The notes beneath the pieces were generated by a model. The model made no database searches and was not told the origin of the DNA. It was given only the letters and a program-made list of their open reading frames with translations. Shown here one piece after another: positions 36,080-47,773 of a DNA stretch of 64,000 nt (the first letter of the stretch is position 1; the number at the start of each line of letters is the position of its first letter). A program made the position numbers and the translations under genes. The DNA lies in assembly GCF_000004075.3 (NCBI RefSeq), contig NC_026659.2:2790001-2854000 (forward strand), in the 5' to 3' direction. The DNA is from Cucumis sativus. Lineage: Eukaryota > Streptophyta > Magnoliopsida > Cucurbitales > Cucurbitaceae.

Positions 36080-39000
36080 ATGAAAAATTTTGATTGATAA
36101 ATTAATTAATTTGTTTTAGAAAAGAAAAACAAAAAAAAGAAAAAGAAAGAGGAAGGAAAGGAAAATTGGATTTGGTTTTGGGGGAAAAATGGAGAGAAGA
36201 GGAATTGAGAGGGAAAGTTAAGAAGATTCTCTGTGGCCTCCTTCCTTTACCTTTATATTTGGAGATTCTGACTTTCATTTTGGTTTATGTTTGGTTAACA
36301 AACCATTCTAACTCTTTTTTCTATCCAAATAATATAAAATTTCTTATTCATTCTTTTTTTATATATATATTATAATTTTAGAATAGAAAATATTGATTTT
36401 ACATATGGGTTGGTGGTGAATTTAACCCAAATGTATTAAATTAAACTTTAAATTTTTATAGATATGTCAATTTAACCTAAGTCTATCTGGTAGTAGAGAA
36501 TTTAAATTGATAGGTTTATGAAAGCTTAAGATTTATCATTTACTTTATTTTGATACATATCCTATTTTAATCAATATATATATACACATGGAGGGTTGGG
36601 TGGTTGATTATTTAAACTAAAAAATTAGTGTCAATAAGCATTTATCTTCTCTCTGAGTTACGAAAAATAAATTCACTTTGGTTTCTTCTTTTATTTAACT
36701 AATTTTGAATTACTAAATTTAGGTTTTACTTTAGGACTAAATTGACATGGCACGGAAAATAAATAATAAATGATATTTATTTATTTATTTATTGTTTAGA
36801 TAATAGCTTTAAAACATTGAAGTCTTTATTATTTAAATAATAAAGTGTTATTGTTAAAATTAGGCAGAAAATGGAATTATAAAGTGTTAATAATATGTAA
36901 GGAAAAAAAGAATTAAAATACTTAGTGAGTTTTGTGTTTGAACATAGAAATAAAATATGAAGTAATAATGAAAAGTGATTTGGTATATATAACTATAATA
37001 TGGAGGTTTGGCCGGAGTTTCACTCTGTTTGTTCACCAAATACTTTTATTTTTATTCTAATTTATTCTTCGTTACAAAAAAAATATTATTTGTTTTATTT
37101 TACAACTAATAATAATGTTTAAATATTACCGTATATTATTATCCTACCTTCTGATTTTATTTATATTAACTTTTTTTTAAATTTACATATCAAAATTATC
37201 AAGAGATTTGATCTCCAGATCTCTCATGCTAGTTGAGATGACATTTGCTAAGTCATGATATATTGTTGAAATTGTTATTAGGGATTCTTTACTTTAAAGG
37301 TTAAGTTTAAAAGTATTAGTTTATAAATTTAATCTAAAAATACAAAATAATTTTTAAATATACACTTTCTAAGTCGATTAGTTTTCTTCTTAGTTTGACA
37401 AGGTAAAAAAATGAGAGATTCAAACATTTAACTTCTTTATCGATGTTATATATTTTATGTTTATTAAGGTATAGTATGCTAAAAAAATGATATTGTTAAA
37501 ACGTTAAAATTAGTTAATGTAAGATCAAGTCAAAGACTTCCTTCAAATAAATAATAATATAACATAAGTTAAATAATACAATGAATTGTTCAACTTGACT
37601 TCAATAAAAAATTTGTGAAGTCTTTTAGTTTTATTGTTAGAAATATTTGGAATATTTGTTAGAAAAAAAATATTTATCAAAAAAAATTATTTTAATTTAA
37701 ACTCTTTTAACAAAATGTGAGGAATGAATTTTGAGAAGTTTAACGGGTGAAAGCAAATGTAAATGTTAAACTTCTAGTTATTTCGTCCATATTATATATT
37801 TTAACCCAATTGAATTATGTTTAGAATTACGTTTGATTGTTGTTCGGGTAGTGATTGCAATTGTTTTCATGATTATTCTCTTAGTAACTCTTTTTTTTAA
37901 AAGATAATAAACCTATACAAATATTAATGAATGATGGTCTAAGATAATAAAAGAAATGAAAAGTTCAAAGAATAAATATACACAAATGGGAATTAGAATA
38001 CATATATCAAACATATTGTAATAATTCATAAAATAAACAAAAATGTAAGTTTGATGTTTATTCCCCAACTCTTTATTTAATTCTAACATATATGCTTTTC
38101 TCTCTTAATAAATGCAATAATATGTGTGTGTGTATATATAGACTTCACAAACCACATGAATACATGTATAAATATTAAATTAATATTATTAATTCCAAAG
38201 TTATTAAATTATAAATGAATATTTTGTCAACTTTAGCATAGTTGAACTTTAATCAAATCATTACTCATTTTTTAACTCACGTATCAAAATCTTCTTACAT
38301 TTGAAATGTAGTGTTGTAATGAATTATAATATTATTTGTTTGTTTGTTTATGTATTTATTGGTAATCACAAAGGTAAAAGACTAATTTATGGGTAATAAT
38401 ACTCATCCAAATTTTGAATAAAAATGAAAATCTAATAATTACATTTTAAAAAATAGAAAATAGGACAAAATATTTCTTTTTTTTTAATATTTTAAATAAT
38501 AAAATTGTTGAAATATTTTCTATAACAAAACGATAGTCTAATCACTAATAGACACTGAACTTCTAGAATCTGACGTTGAAAAAAATTAAAGAGATTCACA
38601 CTCCTTATAAGATATATATGTTTTACTTCGTTTATTATCAATTATTCTTGAGATAGAACTCATGATATTTGATCACATGGTCAAGAGTGAAAAAAAACAG
38701 GTATTCAGTCCAATAAAATGAAATTGTAATCCACTTTGATCGATCATGGATGGTGAACCTAAGTGACATTTAGGTGTATTTAAAAAAAGATTAAAATAAA
38801 AGTTTTAAGGGAATAAAGATAAAATAAGGCTAATTAGAATGTGAAACCAACCTCTCTTTGTGTTTGATTAGCATATATGATTAATCCAAAATCTATAGGT
38901 TAGAAGAAGGTGAACCACATTAAAGTTTGGTTTGATATATATATATATATATATTAAAGTGTTGATTTGTCTAATAAATAATGATGATTGCATCACCCAA

Positions 39001-40920
39001 TTAGGAGGAGATTGCAAGAAAAATAATAGAAAGGTTGAAAAAATGGCAACTTTTGTTGTTAAAGTGCTTCAACAAAAGATTTCCATAGAGAATTAAGTTG
39101 ACCACTTTCTAACCCCATTAGTTTAGTTCTTCATTCTACACTAACTTTCTTCTTTACTTCCTTTTTTTAAAAAAAAAAAATTGCCCTTTAATTTAATATT
39201 TTTAGAAAGAAGTTTTGGTAGATTTGTTAGGAACATTTCCATTCTTTTTATACATTAGAGTTATAAAAATAATACAATCCATGTGAATAAGGATACAAAC
39301 CCTTAAGTAGGTTTTTTTTTCCTCAATATTAAGTGGGTAGATTTTATATTTTCAATCTATATATATATATATACATACCTAATTTTGATGAATTTGTATT
39401 ATTTGAGGAAATTACACATTCACTATTTTCATAAGATATATCAAAGTTTGTGGAACGACGGTGGATAATCTTTGTTAGAACATGTAAGGATTGTTTGGTC
39501 GATTGGATTGATTATTATAATTTGTGAATTATAATAGTTTGTGTTTAGAGTGCATATTGTTTTAGTCTGAAAAAGAAATAGTAAATAATGTAGGCAAATA
39601 AGGATTTGAAAGAGTAATATTGTAGTTAATTATAGGTTATGACGGGAAGAGACACTAATTATTATAATTTGAGCTCAAAACTTATAGGTAGCCTAAAACA
39701 ATTTCATGGAATTTTCTTTTATTTTATTAGTACTTTTTACTATAGAAACGAAGGAAAGAAGTTCAAACCACCGAGCTCTTGAATCGTTAATACATATCTT
39801 AGGATAGTTGAACTATACTCAAATTTTATTTGAGAAAACCTTTTAGGCTAAAACTATTGTTCTTTAATTTTCGTTTTAAAAATGAAATGAAATATCAATA
39901 AAACTATTAAACATAAAGTTAAAACAAAAATCAAATTACATCAAATAACAAGAATATTTAGGAAAAAAACAACCCATGACAACTATTTTTTAAGCGAATA
40001 TGACAAAATTAGTGATATCAGACGATTATCAAACGGTAATCATAAGACAATTGAAGTGCTATCAGGCGTAATCGTAGGGTTATTGATTTTTAAATTTACT
40101 ACTTTTGCAATTTAAAAAATGTAGTGACCTTAAATTCTATTATCATAACTTTTTTTTTTTTTTTTTTGCTATTTTTGCATTAAATTTATTCATATATTCA
40201 TATAGGGAGAAAAATCACTTTTAACAACACACTTGATAAAAGTTTTGTTTCGTTTTTATTCTTGAGAAAATAATGTTTACTAGTGAACTTTTTTGTTAGT
40301 GTAATTCATTTTCCCAACATTTTTAATCCCAATTTTTTTTTTAGAAGAATCCATTTTTTTGTTTTGGAAAATGTCAAAGTAAGACTGAATGAGAAATGCT
40401 GAAGAAGTCAAGAGATCTTTGTGAAGTAAATCTGACAAAAGCATAATGATTAATAGTTCTAAATTACTCTTTTGTTTGCTTTTAAAAGTCTTTATTTCAA
40501 ACCTCTTATGAACTTTGCACATTTAATCACTCCCAACCTTCATACTGTTCAATGTGACAAAAGGATACCAATATTCCCAATCAAACAAAAGATCTGCTAT
40601 CTAAAGAGAATCAATTCCTGCCTCTCTTATCTGTCGAGTGTCAATATTTAGAACAAGTATAGAGGTTTATATTGTTGAGTGGAAATTGAACCATGATATT
40701 GAAATATAGATTTGAAGTTGAATCTTTTCGAAACAACACATCGGCTTTGCATAAATAGAGGTAGAGTTCAAAATGCAGCCATAAGGTAAGTTGCAACAAT
40801 CAGACCCAATATATATACAGAATCAAATATGAGTTATTTCAAGTTTCAACTACCTAAATCCATTTCCCCTCAGATTAGCAGAAAAATGTTGGTCCTACTA
40901 TTTTCGAAACTTCACATCGA
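36080..40920. other. Intergenic AT-rich region, no gene seen
   Basis: About 4.8 kb upstream of the metalloproteinase. The open frame 36166-36375 is purine-rich leader-like sequence without a domain; 40280-40522 is Lys-rich and unsupported. AT dinucleotide runs occur at about 38937-38955 and 39359-39373. A copy of a dispersed repeat lies at 40083-40130. Confidence 0.5.
40083..40130 (-). repeat. Dispersed short repeat, family B, copy 1 (minus orientation)
   Basis: Read on the minus strand it contains ACTACATTTTTTAAATT followed by a short variable link and AAATTTAAAAA, the same order as copies at 47406 and 59794. The flank in transcript direction carries alternating GATTACC/GATAATCG-type words, as near the 59794 copy. 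Confidence 0.55.
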
Positions 40921-40942
40921 TGAGTTAACAACATTATGAATC

Positions 40943-43900
40943 TTACGACCACCATGGCCTTTCAGTTAGATTGGTAGAAAATACATACCGAAACCTTGAG
41001 CTGTAAGGTAACCATTCGATGATCTGAGATGTCTTTTTGCCGGTTCGGTGTTCCATACATTTCTGTATCGACTCCTGGAGCTTCCCATCGACATTTTCAG
41101 AAACCCATTTTGGGAGTTCGTCTGAGCTGATGGATGCTTCGCGTGCAAATCTTTCTAGCACCTTTGGTAGGAATACTTTCTTTGACTTCTTCACAACTAT
41201 ATTTGCTTGGAGAAAATCCCTTTTGGCCACTTCGAGTTCCTCTTTAACATTTGATGCCGTGTACACTTTCAGCTACAGGTTTATTTAAACAATAACAGTA
41301 GGAAGCCTCACGTAAGTTTGTTTTGTTATGTTTCTGAACAAAGCTATTTGATTTTCTATCTTTTAAATACGGTGTTAAAGGACAAAAACAGATCCATTTC
41401 GTCAAAAAAAAAAAAACTGATAGAGATCAAAGTAATTTACCACAGGATCTGAAGAGGCACCAGTGCAAAGGCCAAAGCAAACAAGAGGTTGAGGACTGGG
41501 AAGGCCCAATTTTGAAGAGATAAGTTGCCTTTCTTCCCCAGACTTCTTCCTCAGCGCAGTTGAAATGATAGTTTCAAGCCACTGTAGTTAATACAAAAAC
41601 ATAGTCAAAACCAAAACTTCACTTTAACATCTCTTTTAACAGGGTATTTGATAGGAACTCCAGGACAAGTCACCGCACCAGCACCAACAGCTTAAGAGAG
41701 AATAGTCCATACCCATCCTATTCGGGGAGATTTGAAGAAAAAAATTGATTGCTCTATCGCATTTGCACTGATGATATGGCCACCGATGTTATAAGCAGCC
41801 TGCACTATACTGAAAAGCCCATCAAGAATGCTTGCTTGTCTATCTAAACAACAAAATTCACTCACAGGACACAGAACAAAGATTTTAAACGGGAATATGT
41901 GTGGATGAAAACTGGAAAGAAAAAAGACAAATTTTAAAACCAACAAAACCCCCTTAAATTGTCCACCTACAATGTAGGTCTAGAGCATTATAACACATAT
42001 TGGTAACTCCCAAGTATCTATCTCAATTTTCTTTGGAAAATGAAGATATTGATATGCCAGCTTGTGTTCATGCACTGCAGACAGAGAAATGCAATACCTT
42101 GTGGAACAAAGCCAACCTTCTTAGAGAACCATGAGGAATTCCATATGCTAAGTAGGCCTGAAAAAGACAGGCAAGATAAGCTCAACAAAATAAGAAATGC
42201 GAACGGGAAATGTCACAATTAGCTAATCTTACATGCATTAGAAGAGCATTATACACATTAATCCAGAATGCAGTTTGAGCATCAATCCCCATCTTACTAA
42301 CATTCACTTTTTCCAGCTGCTCAACTAATACTCTGAAACCAATAAAAAAAGAACCCACTAAATTACTCTCTCTTATGCATGTAGACAATAATTAAAAAAA
42401 AAAGAAGATAAATCTTGAACCAAATATCTCCCAGACAATTATTAAAAAAATGAACTCCAATAATTCACGGAATTTTCGGAAGATAAGGAGCGATTGAGTC
42501 CTCCCTTTCCACATCATCCCCTACCCCCATACGAACATACATTTCCAAGCAAGAAGCCTACCTGTAATTGTTGATTGCGTACGAAGCACGAGAGAACTGG
42601 CTGTTATTGGTTGATATGCAATGTATTTCCAGCATTGCTTTCCCACCCCCAAATTGTTCCTCCACCGGTCCACATTGAGGCTGTTTAACTTTAGGGAAAG
42701 AACCTGCCTTTTTTTGAGCCTTGTTTGATGCCACTCTATGAAGAGAGCAGTATATGAAAGCCATGCATCTCACCATCTCCTCTGATAATTTACTTGGACA
42801 TTCAAAAAGATGATCTTTTAGAGATCGCAGAGAAGTTCTCTTCATCTGGGAAAAAGCTTCACGAACCTGACAAATTACTCTGATGAGTCAATTTCAATAC
42901 TGGCCACAGAAAGTAACTGACTACCAAGCAAATAAAATATCAGCATGTAGAATATTGAATGATATATGTCCATTGGGCAAGAAACGTTTTTGGCTCTGTT
43001 AGTGTTTGAAGGAGTTGTCGTATTTAGAAATTTTGATTATTTTCTACAAATAGTCACTGCTTGGTATCCCTGTATGGTTTACAAATAATGATGCTGTAGT
43101 AGGAAGGATCCAACTTAACAGTTACATCGAATATTCTTAGCTCAATGCAAAACCCACTTTTTAGCTAAGCAGGACACACACAAAAACCTATATATTAACT
43201 ATCAAGTGTACCTTTGCAGTGCCTGAAGTTTTTCCAGTACTTATGTCGCTTTTACTTCCGAACAAGGAATTAGGACCAGCATTTGAGGTTCTTTTACCCA
43301 AGTCATTTACAGAGAAAGGTTGCAAAGGTCCCAAAGGAAACTTCCTCGATGAACAAAATGCGCTCGAAATGATACTGGGGTGTTTTCTTGATTCGTGCTT
43401 TCCATGAGCAGGAGAGGCTGTAACTGAATTTTGCTGAGAAGATGGCTTACTAACACAATTTTCAAAAATACTCCTGTAGAGAGAGAGAACATGCTGTTCA
43501 CGGTTTGCAACCTCTTCTTCAAGCAATTCAATCTCTGAGATCAAATCCTTCGTCTGGTAAAATATACTTGGGTAAAGGTGAGTATGAAATTAATAATCTA
43601 TTAGAATAATTAATATAATAAACGACTATGAGTTATTTGAAATTTCAAATCCAAGATTCAATCCTTTTTATAAAGCAACTTCCATCAAGCAAAAAGAAAA
43701 AATATAAGAGCATACAAAAAAAATTCACAAAAGAAGGAAGCTCCCTTGACAAGAAGGGACTCCAACCTTGCAAAATAACTCCGATAGAATAATCATAAAA
43801 GGTTTCCAAAATCGAAAAAATAAATGTATACTAGAACCATCAAAAAGCATCTTAACGATACTTCAATACATACATGAAAAAGTGAAAGAATTACCTGGGC

Positions 43901-45181
43901 GAAGTGCCTATGGCCGGGAGATAAAGTACTAGATGCACGACCCATTGCTCTCTCAAGCATACTTCGCATAGATCTCTCTTGTTGCAAGCGCAGCTGTAGC
44001 AACTCGATCTGAAATTTGTAAGTGTACCAATTGAGATGTTAAAATATTTTCAACAGAACTGGCAATTGAACCACTGTTTGGTACTTTATTGACTTGCCCA
44101 TCCAGAGTTGTTGATATCTTGAAATAGAGTACCTCAGCACATAACATATAAGGAATTCAACTGCGCATGGAACATGAGTGAGAGAAAAACTAGATGCTTA
44201 CATCATTTTCTAAAGATGCTCGCTGTTTAGTTGATGAATTATCATTAAAATCTGTAGACTGCTCATGTAGAGGACTTCGTGCTCTGATACCACTCGTAGA
44301 AAGTGGAGATGCCTGTCAATACAACATTCACCTAAAATCATCATCGAAGTGATTTTAATCACAACTGACACACGAGATCCAATAGCTCATGAGACAGTCA
44401 TCATGGATCCACACACATAAAAAAACACTAATATGATAATGATAACTAGGATTTGTTGCCTCACTTGTGCGTCACTCCGGTCATTCTTGCTATTAGAATG
44501 AAGACTTGCACCTCTAAAGCCATTGGAGTTCTTGTCTGAAGAGCTGAAAGGGGGTAGAAAAAAGAAGAACAAAATGGTTATAACTCGTAAGTTAGTGACA
44601 TGAAGTAATGATCATTAAAGAGTGACGAAATGACTTTATCAATTCATAGATTCTATAAAATCTTCATGAGTCGTGAAGAAACTTTGTGTAAGTAAAAATG
44701 AACGACAAATGAGAACATTAAGTGAAACAACAGCATATTGCCATCCCCACATTTGTCTCTATTCAGGTTTAGCTCCCCCAATTAGTAAACTGAGAACCTC
44801 ATTTGCTTGCACTTTCCCTTTTCTTTAAGAAACCAACGGATCCAGCTTTCAACATTCAACAAGTAATGAAGGTGAAAATAGAAAAAAAAAAAAAAAAACA
44901 TGATATTAATTAGCCCATATATCTCTCCAACCTCCATTCTCCAGTTTCTAAGAATCAATCACAAATAAAGGAAGCAAAAAATCCTAATCTCAATGCACTC
45001 ATCCAAACTACAAACAAATCAAAACGCAACAGATAAACAACAAAAAGTCCTCTATTTGCAAATAAAACCTTCTAGATCGCCTGTGGCGGGAATGAACACG
45101 TTGGGAAGCTAAATAATCTCTAAGCTCTCTCTTCCCAGAAGCTGATTCTTCACCACGCATATGCATATCCAATCCACTCAT
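40943..45181 (-). CDS. MIP1 leucine-zipper and DUF547 protein
   Basis: Eleven coding exons in transcript order: 45181-45069, 44543-44465, 44312-44202, 44008-43895, 43553-43212, 42866-42562, 42332-42233, 42157-42098, 41799-41713, 41581-41441 and 41272-40943; 593 residues, every phase closes. An in-frame TGA four codons upstream fixes the start at 45181. The N-terminus is basic (SRHRRSRR). A coiled coil with the family signature LERAMGRASSTLSPGHRHFA and EIELLEEEVANREQHVLSLY spans about residues 100-160 (ternary complex factor MIP1 leucine zipper). The DUF547 domain follows (about 345-490) with AFWINVYNALLMHAYLAYG, AAYNIGGHIISANAIE and SDPVLKVYTASNVKEEL. The C-terminus ends in RPWWS. These proteins are plant-typical; biochemical role is unknown, and the zipper suggests dimerisation or binding to a partner. 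Recalled relatives include Arabidopsis At5g47380 and At4g37080. Confidence 0.93.
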
Positions 45182-45412
45182 AATTGTTATTCAGAATACA
45201 CATTCTTCCTCTATTAAACACTCGATAATTCAAATTCTACTTGCCCACAAAGCAGAAATCATAAAGAAAGATAATGAACTGCACCGTGGGTGAGCTCTTA
45301 AATGAATGGGAAAAAGAAAAAAAAAAAACAGTAACCAAACAGCATCCAAAGATCAAAATGCAAAAATTTCTTTCTCTTTTTAATCAAAGATGGAAAGATT
45401 TGAGGCTATTAC

Positions 45413-45600
45413 CAGTGGAATAACTGTATAGTGGTGGTTGCGTTCTCTGATTCTGGCAGAAGAAATTAAATTCGATCACTTTAGGGTTGTTGATTGCATT
45501 GAATTCGAGCATTGAATTCATCTTCCTCACCAAGTTTTCTCTCTCCATGTCCTTTCCACAAACGGACAGATTTCACTCCGAAGACTCACCGTTGAAGGTT
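45413..45600 (-). other. Probable non-coding 5' leader exon of the DUF547 gene
   Basis: A less AT-rich block upstream of the coding start ends on the minus strand in TTCCACTG/GTAATAG, a good donor at 45413/45412. This suggests a leader exon separated by an intron from the coding exon at 45181. The transcription start is placed only roughly, near 45600. Confidence 0.4.
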
Positions 45601-45689
45601 TGTTGATTTTTTTTTTTTTGGTTTCTTAGATGAAAATTGAAATTTTGGAGCGTTTTTTCAAATATTTGAATTTATGGAAAATGGTCTGT

Positions 45690-45800
45690 TCAAAATATTT
45701 ATAAATATAAAAAAATATTACGATTTATTTGTAATAAATTACGATACTAACATAGTTGATCTATCATGGTTTGTCGTGATACAAGATAAAAATTTGTTAT
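45690..45800. repeat. AT-rich stretch resembling dispersed family A
   Basis: Contains ATATTTATAAATAT and TTTGTTATTTAAAATGTC-like words similar to, but weaker than, the family A copies at 52576 and 60675. Listed as a possible decayed copy. Confidence 0.25.
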
Positions 45801-46627
45801 TTAAAATGTCAAAAGAAATATACTAGACTCAAATCTAATGAAAACTTGATGTAGATGAAAATTTATCAAAAAAAAATTAAATTACTAAATAAATATTTTA
45901 AGATTTTTTAATATATTTATTATTTAATTGACATTTGCCTTAGTGGCATTCTACTCCCCTATCTATGGACGTAATGAAAATATCGATTTACCAACTATAT
46001 CACTATAAATCAAGTGGAAATACCGTCGAGTTGTTAACAAAAATTGAATAATCATCCTTTTTTTCATAAGGTTAAATTAATCTTAATAAATCTTCAAATT
46101 TATTTTTTATTAAAATTATTAAAGGAATAAAAGTTACTATAGAAACTAAAATTAAATGTTAAAGTTATATTAGTGGCGAAAATAAAATGAAGCATCCAAA
46201 ACAAAATGATATTTTGAACATACCTTGGAAAGAGAAGTATTTTGGTGTATTTTGAAAAAAAGGAAAAAAAAAAGAATTTTTTTAAAAAGCAAAGTTTATC
46301 GTATGATTAATCTTTTATTGAGCAAACAAAGATGAGTGCAACTTAAAACGTATTCATTTTTTTTTCTTAGAAAACTTTTGTGTTTGTACACTACACATGA
46401 ATTCCTCTTCTCTTTACCAAACATTCATTTGCTACACACAATCTTCAATAAACTAACGACGTGCTAAAGTGAACTTAGCTTAGTTTATCGATAATTGGTA
46501 TAATCTTCCATAAAAAAATGTGGAAGATCATAATCCAAACACAAACAAAAATTAACTAAGACATACAAGTATCATGTATTAAAAAAATTAACATTTTAGT
46601 CGTTGAGTTTTCATGATGGATGCATTT

Positions 46628-46677
46628 GGTTTATCAGTTTTGAAGAGTAGGTTTATCAGTTTTGAAGAGTAGGTTTA
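46628..46677. repeat. 22-bp perfect tandem duplication
   Basis: The unit GGTTTATCAGTTTTGAAGAG plus two bases (TA) fills 46628-46649 and repeats exactly at 46650-46671, with six bases (GGTTTA) of a third copy. Confidence 0.88.
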
Positions 46678-46809
46678 TTATACCTTCAACACTAGCACTT
46701 TGTTAAAATATAAATTGATTGAAATTAAAAAAAAATTGTCCACATGGCTAGTTATACATAATTTTTTTTTAATTTTTAAACTAAATCAAATTTAATAAAA
46801 TAAAATTGT

Positions 46810-47068
46810 ATAATGAATAAACCTACGTATAATCTTTTTCAAGTAGCAAAATTTCTCCAGCACTCTGCCATGCATTGAAGCCTTTTATCACAGGACATTG
46901 TAGTTGCTTCATCAATGATAGATATTTGTTCATTGATTCCTTCCATCTAAAATAGAACAAAAGGTTTACTAAAAAGAATATGCATGTTGAAAAAGGCATC
47001 ATCTCCATTTTAGATGGTTGAAACACTTTTGCTACTTGAAAAAAACTATACTTAGGTTTAATCATTAT
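46810..47068. mobile_element. 259-bp element with about 42-bp imperfect terminal inverted repeats
   Basis: The left arm 46810-46851 (ATAATGAATAAACCTACGTA then ATCTTTTTCAAGTAGCAAAA) is an inverted copy of the right arm 47027-47068 with only a few mismatches. Symmetry stops sharply at both outer ends. An inner inverted pair CCATCTAAAAT (46943-46953) and ATTTTAGATGG (47008-47018) also exists. No clear target-site duplication was found at the edges. Best read as a MITE or foldback element; a long hairpin transcript is an alternative. The minus-strand open frame 46823-47065 runs through both arms and is probably a by-product. Confidence 0.55.
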
Positions 47069-47177
47069 TGAGTTATGTTTTTATTAAATTTGAATTAGTT
47101 TAAAATCAAAAATCTATACGGATAATTCTTTAATCCCAACCAATAGTCACATGGACAATTTAAAATGTATGTATTTA

Positions 47178-47305
47178 ACGAACGGTTAGTGTTAAAAAAT
47201 CTAACAAACATGTTTTTCAAAACTTTTGTACCAAATACGTCTAACGATCAAAATTTAATGAAAGATTAGTGTTGAGAATAATAATAGACATGTTTTTTTT
47301 TTATC
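47178..47305. repeat. Imperfect direct repeat of about 45 bp
   Basis: Two blocks (about 47178-47222 and 47259-47305) share GGTTAGTGTT/GATTAGTGTT followed some 15 bases later by ACATGTTTTT. The similarity is partial; it may be an old duplication. Confidence 0.35.
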
Positions 47306-47405
47306 ATTTATCTATCACACGACAATTTATATTTGTCCAAACCGATGATTAAAAAATGGAACCCTTGCAAAAATAGCAAAAGAATTTATAGTAATATGAT
47401 CTACG

Positions 47406-47451
47406 TTACTACATTTTTTAAATTATAAAATCAACAAATTTAAAAAGTAAT
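47406..47451 (+). repeat. Dispersed short repeat, family B, copy 2
   Basis: Contains ACTACATTTTTTAAATT, then ATAAAATCAAC and AAATTTAAAAAG, in the same order and spacing as copies at 40083 (inverted) and 59794. Confidence 0.6.
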
Positions 47452-47649
47452 CTTACATGGTACCCTTACAAAATATCACTCTACATTCTTGTTGGCTACT
47501 TTTGAGTAAAGGTTTTTGGATTACTTTTCTGTAAGAGCTTTTATAGCCATTTTTCAAAAGAGTGGAGAGTTATTTCCGTCTCTTTCAATTTCCTAAAAAC
47601 AAAGAATCCGTTGATCGGTATGAGAAGTCTGAATTCCATTTAAGTTCAG

Positions 47650-47657
47650 GCGGGAAA
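47650..47657 (+). promoter_or_regulatory. E2F-like site in the PPR gene promoter
   Basis: GCGGGAAA (TTTCCCGC on the other strand) lies about 115 bases upstream of the PPR start codon, in a small GC-richer island (47645-47705) that probably contains the transcription start. Motif match only. Confidence 0.3.
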
Positions 47658-47773
47658 CGGTCAAATCCCACCAAGGTTACGCGCCGCCGCGCTCTGGCGG
47701 TTGAAACTCACCAACGAACAACCTAAGATACCCATTTCCCATCTGTACGATTGACCAAAAATCAGCCATTGAA

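Noticed and set aside
46823-47065. 80-codon minus-strand frame
   Set aside because: It spans the two inverted arms of the 259-bp element, so its ends are mirror copies; no domain recognised and no promoter seen.
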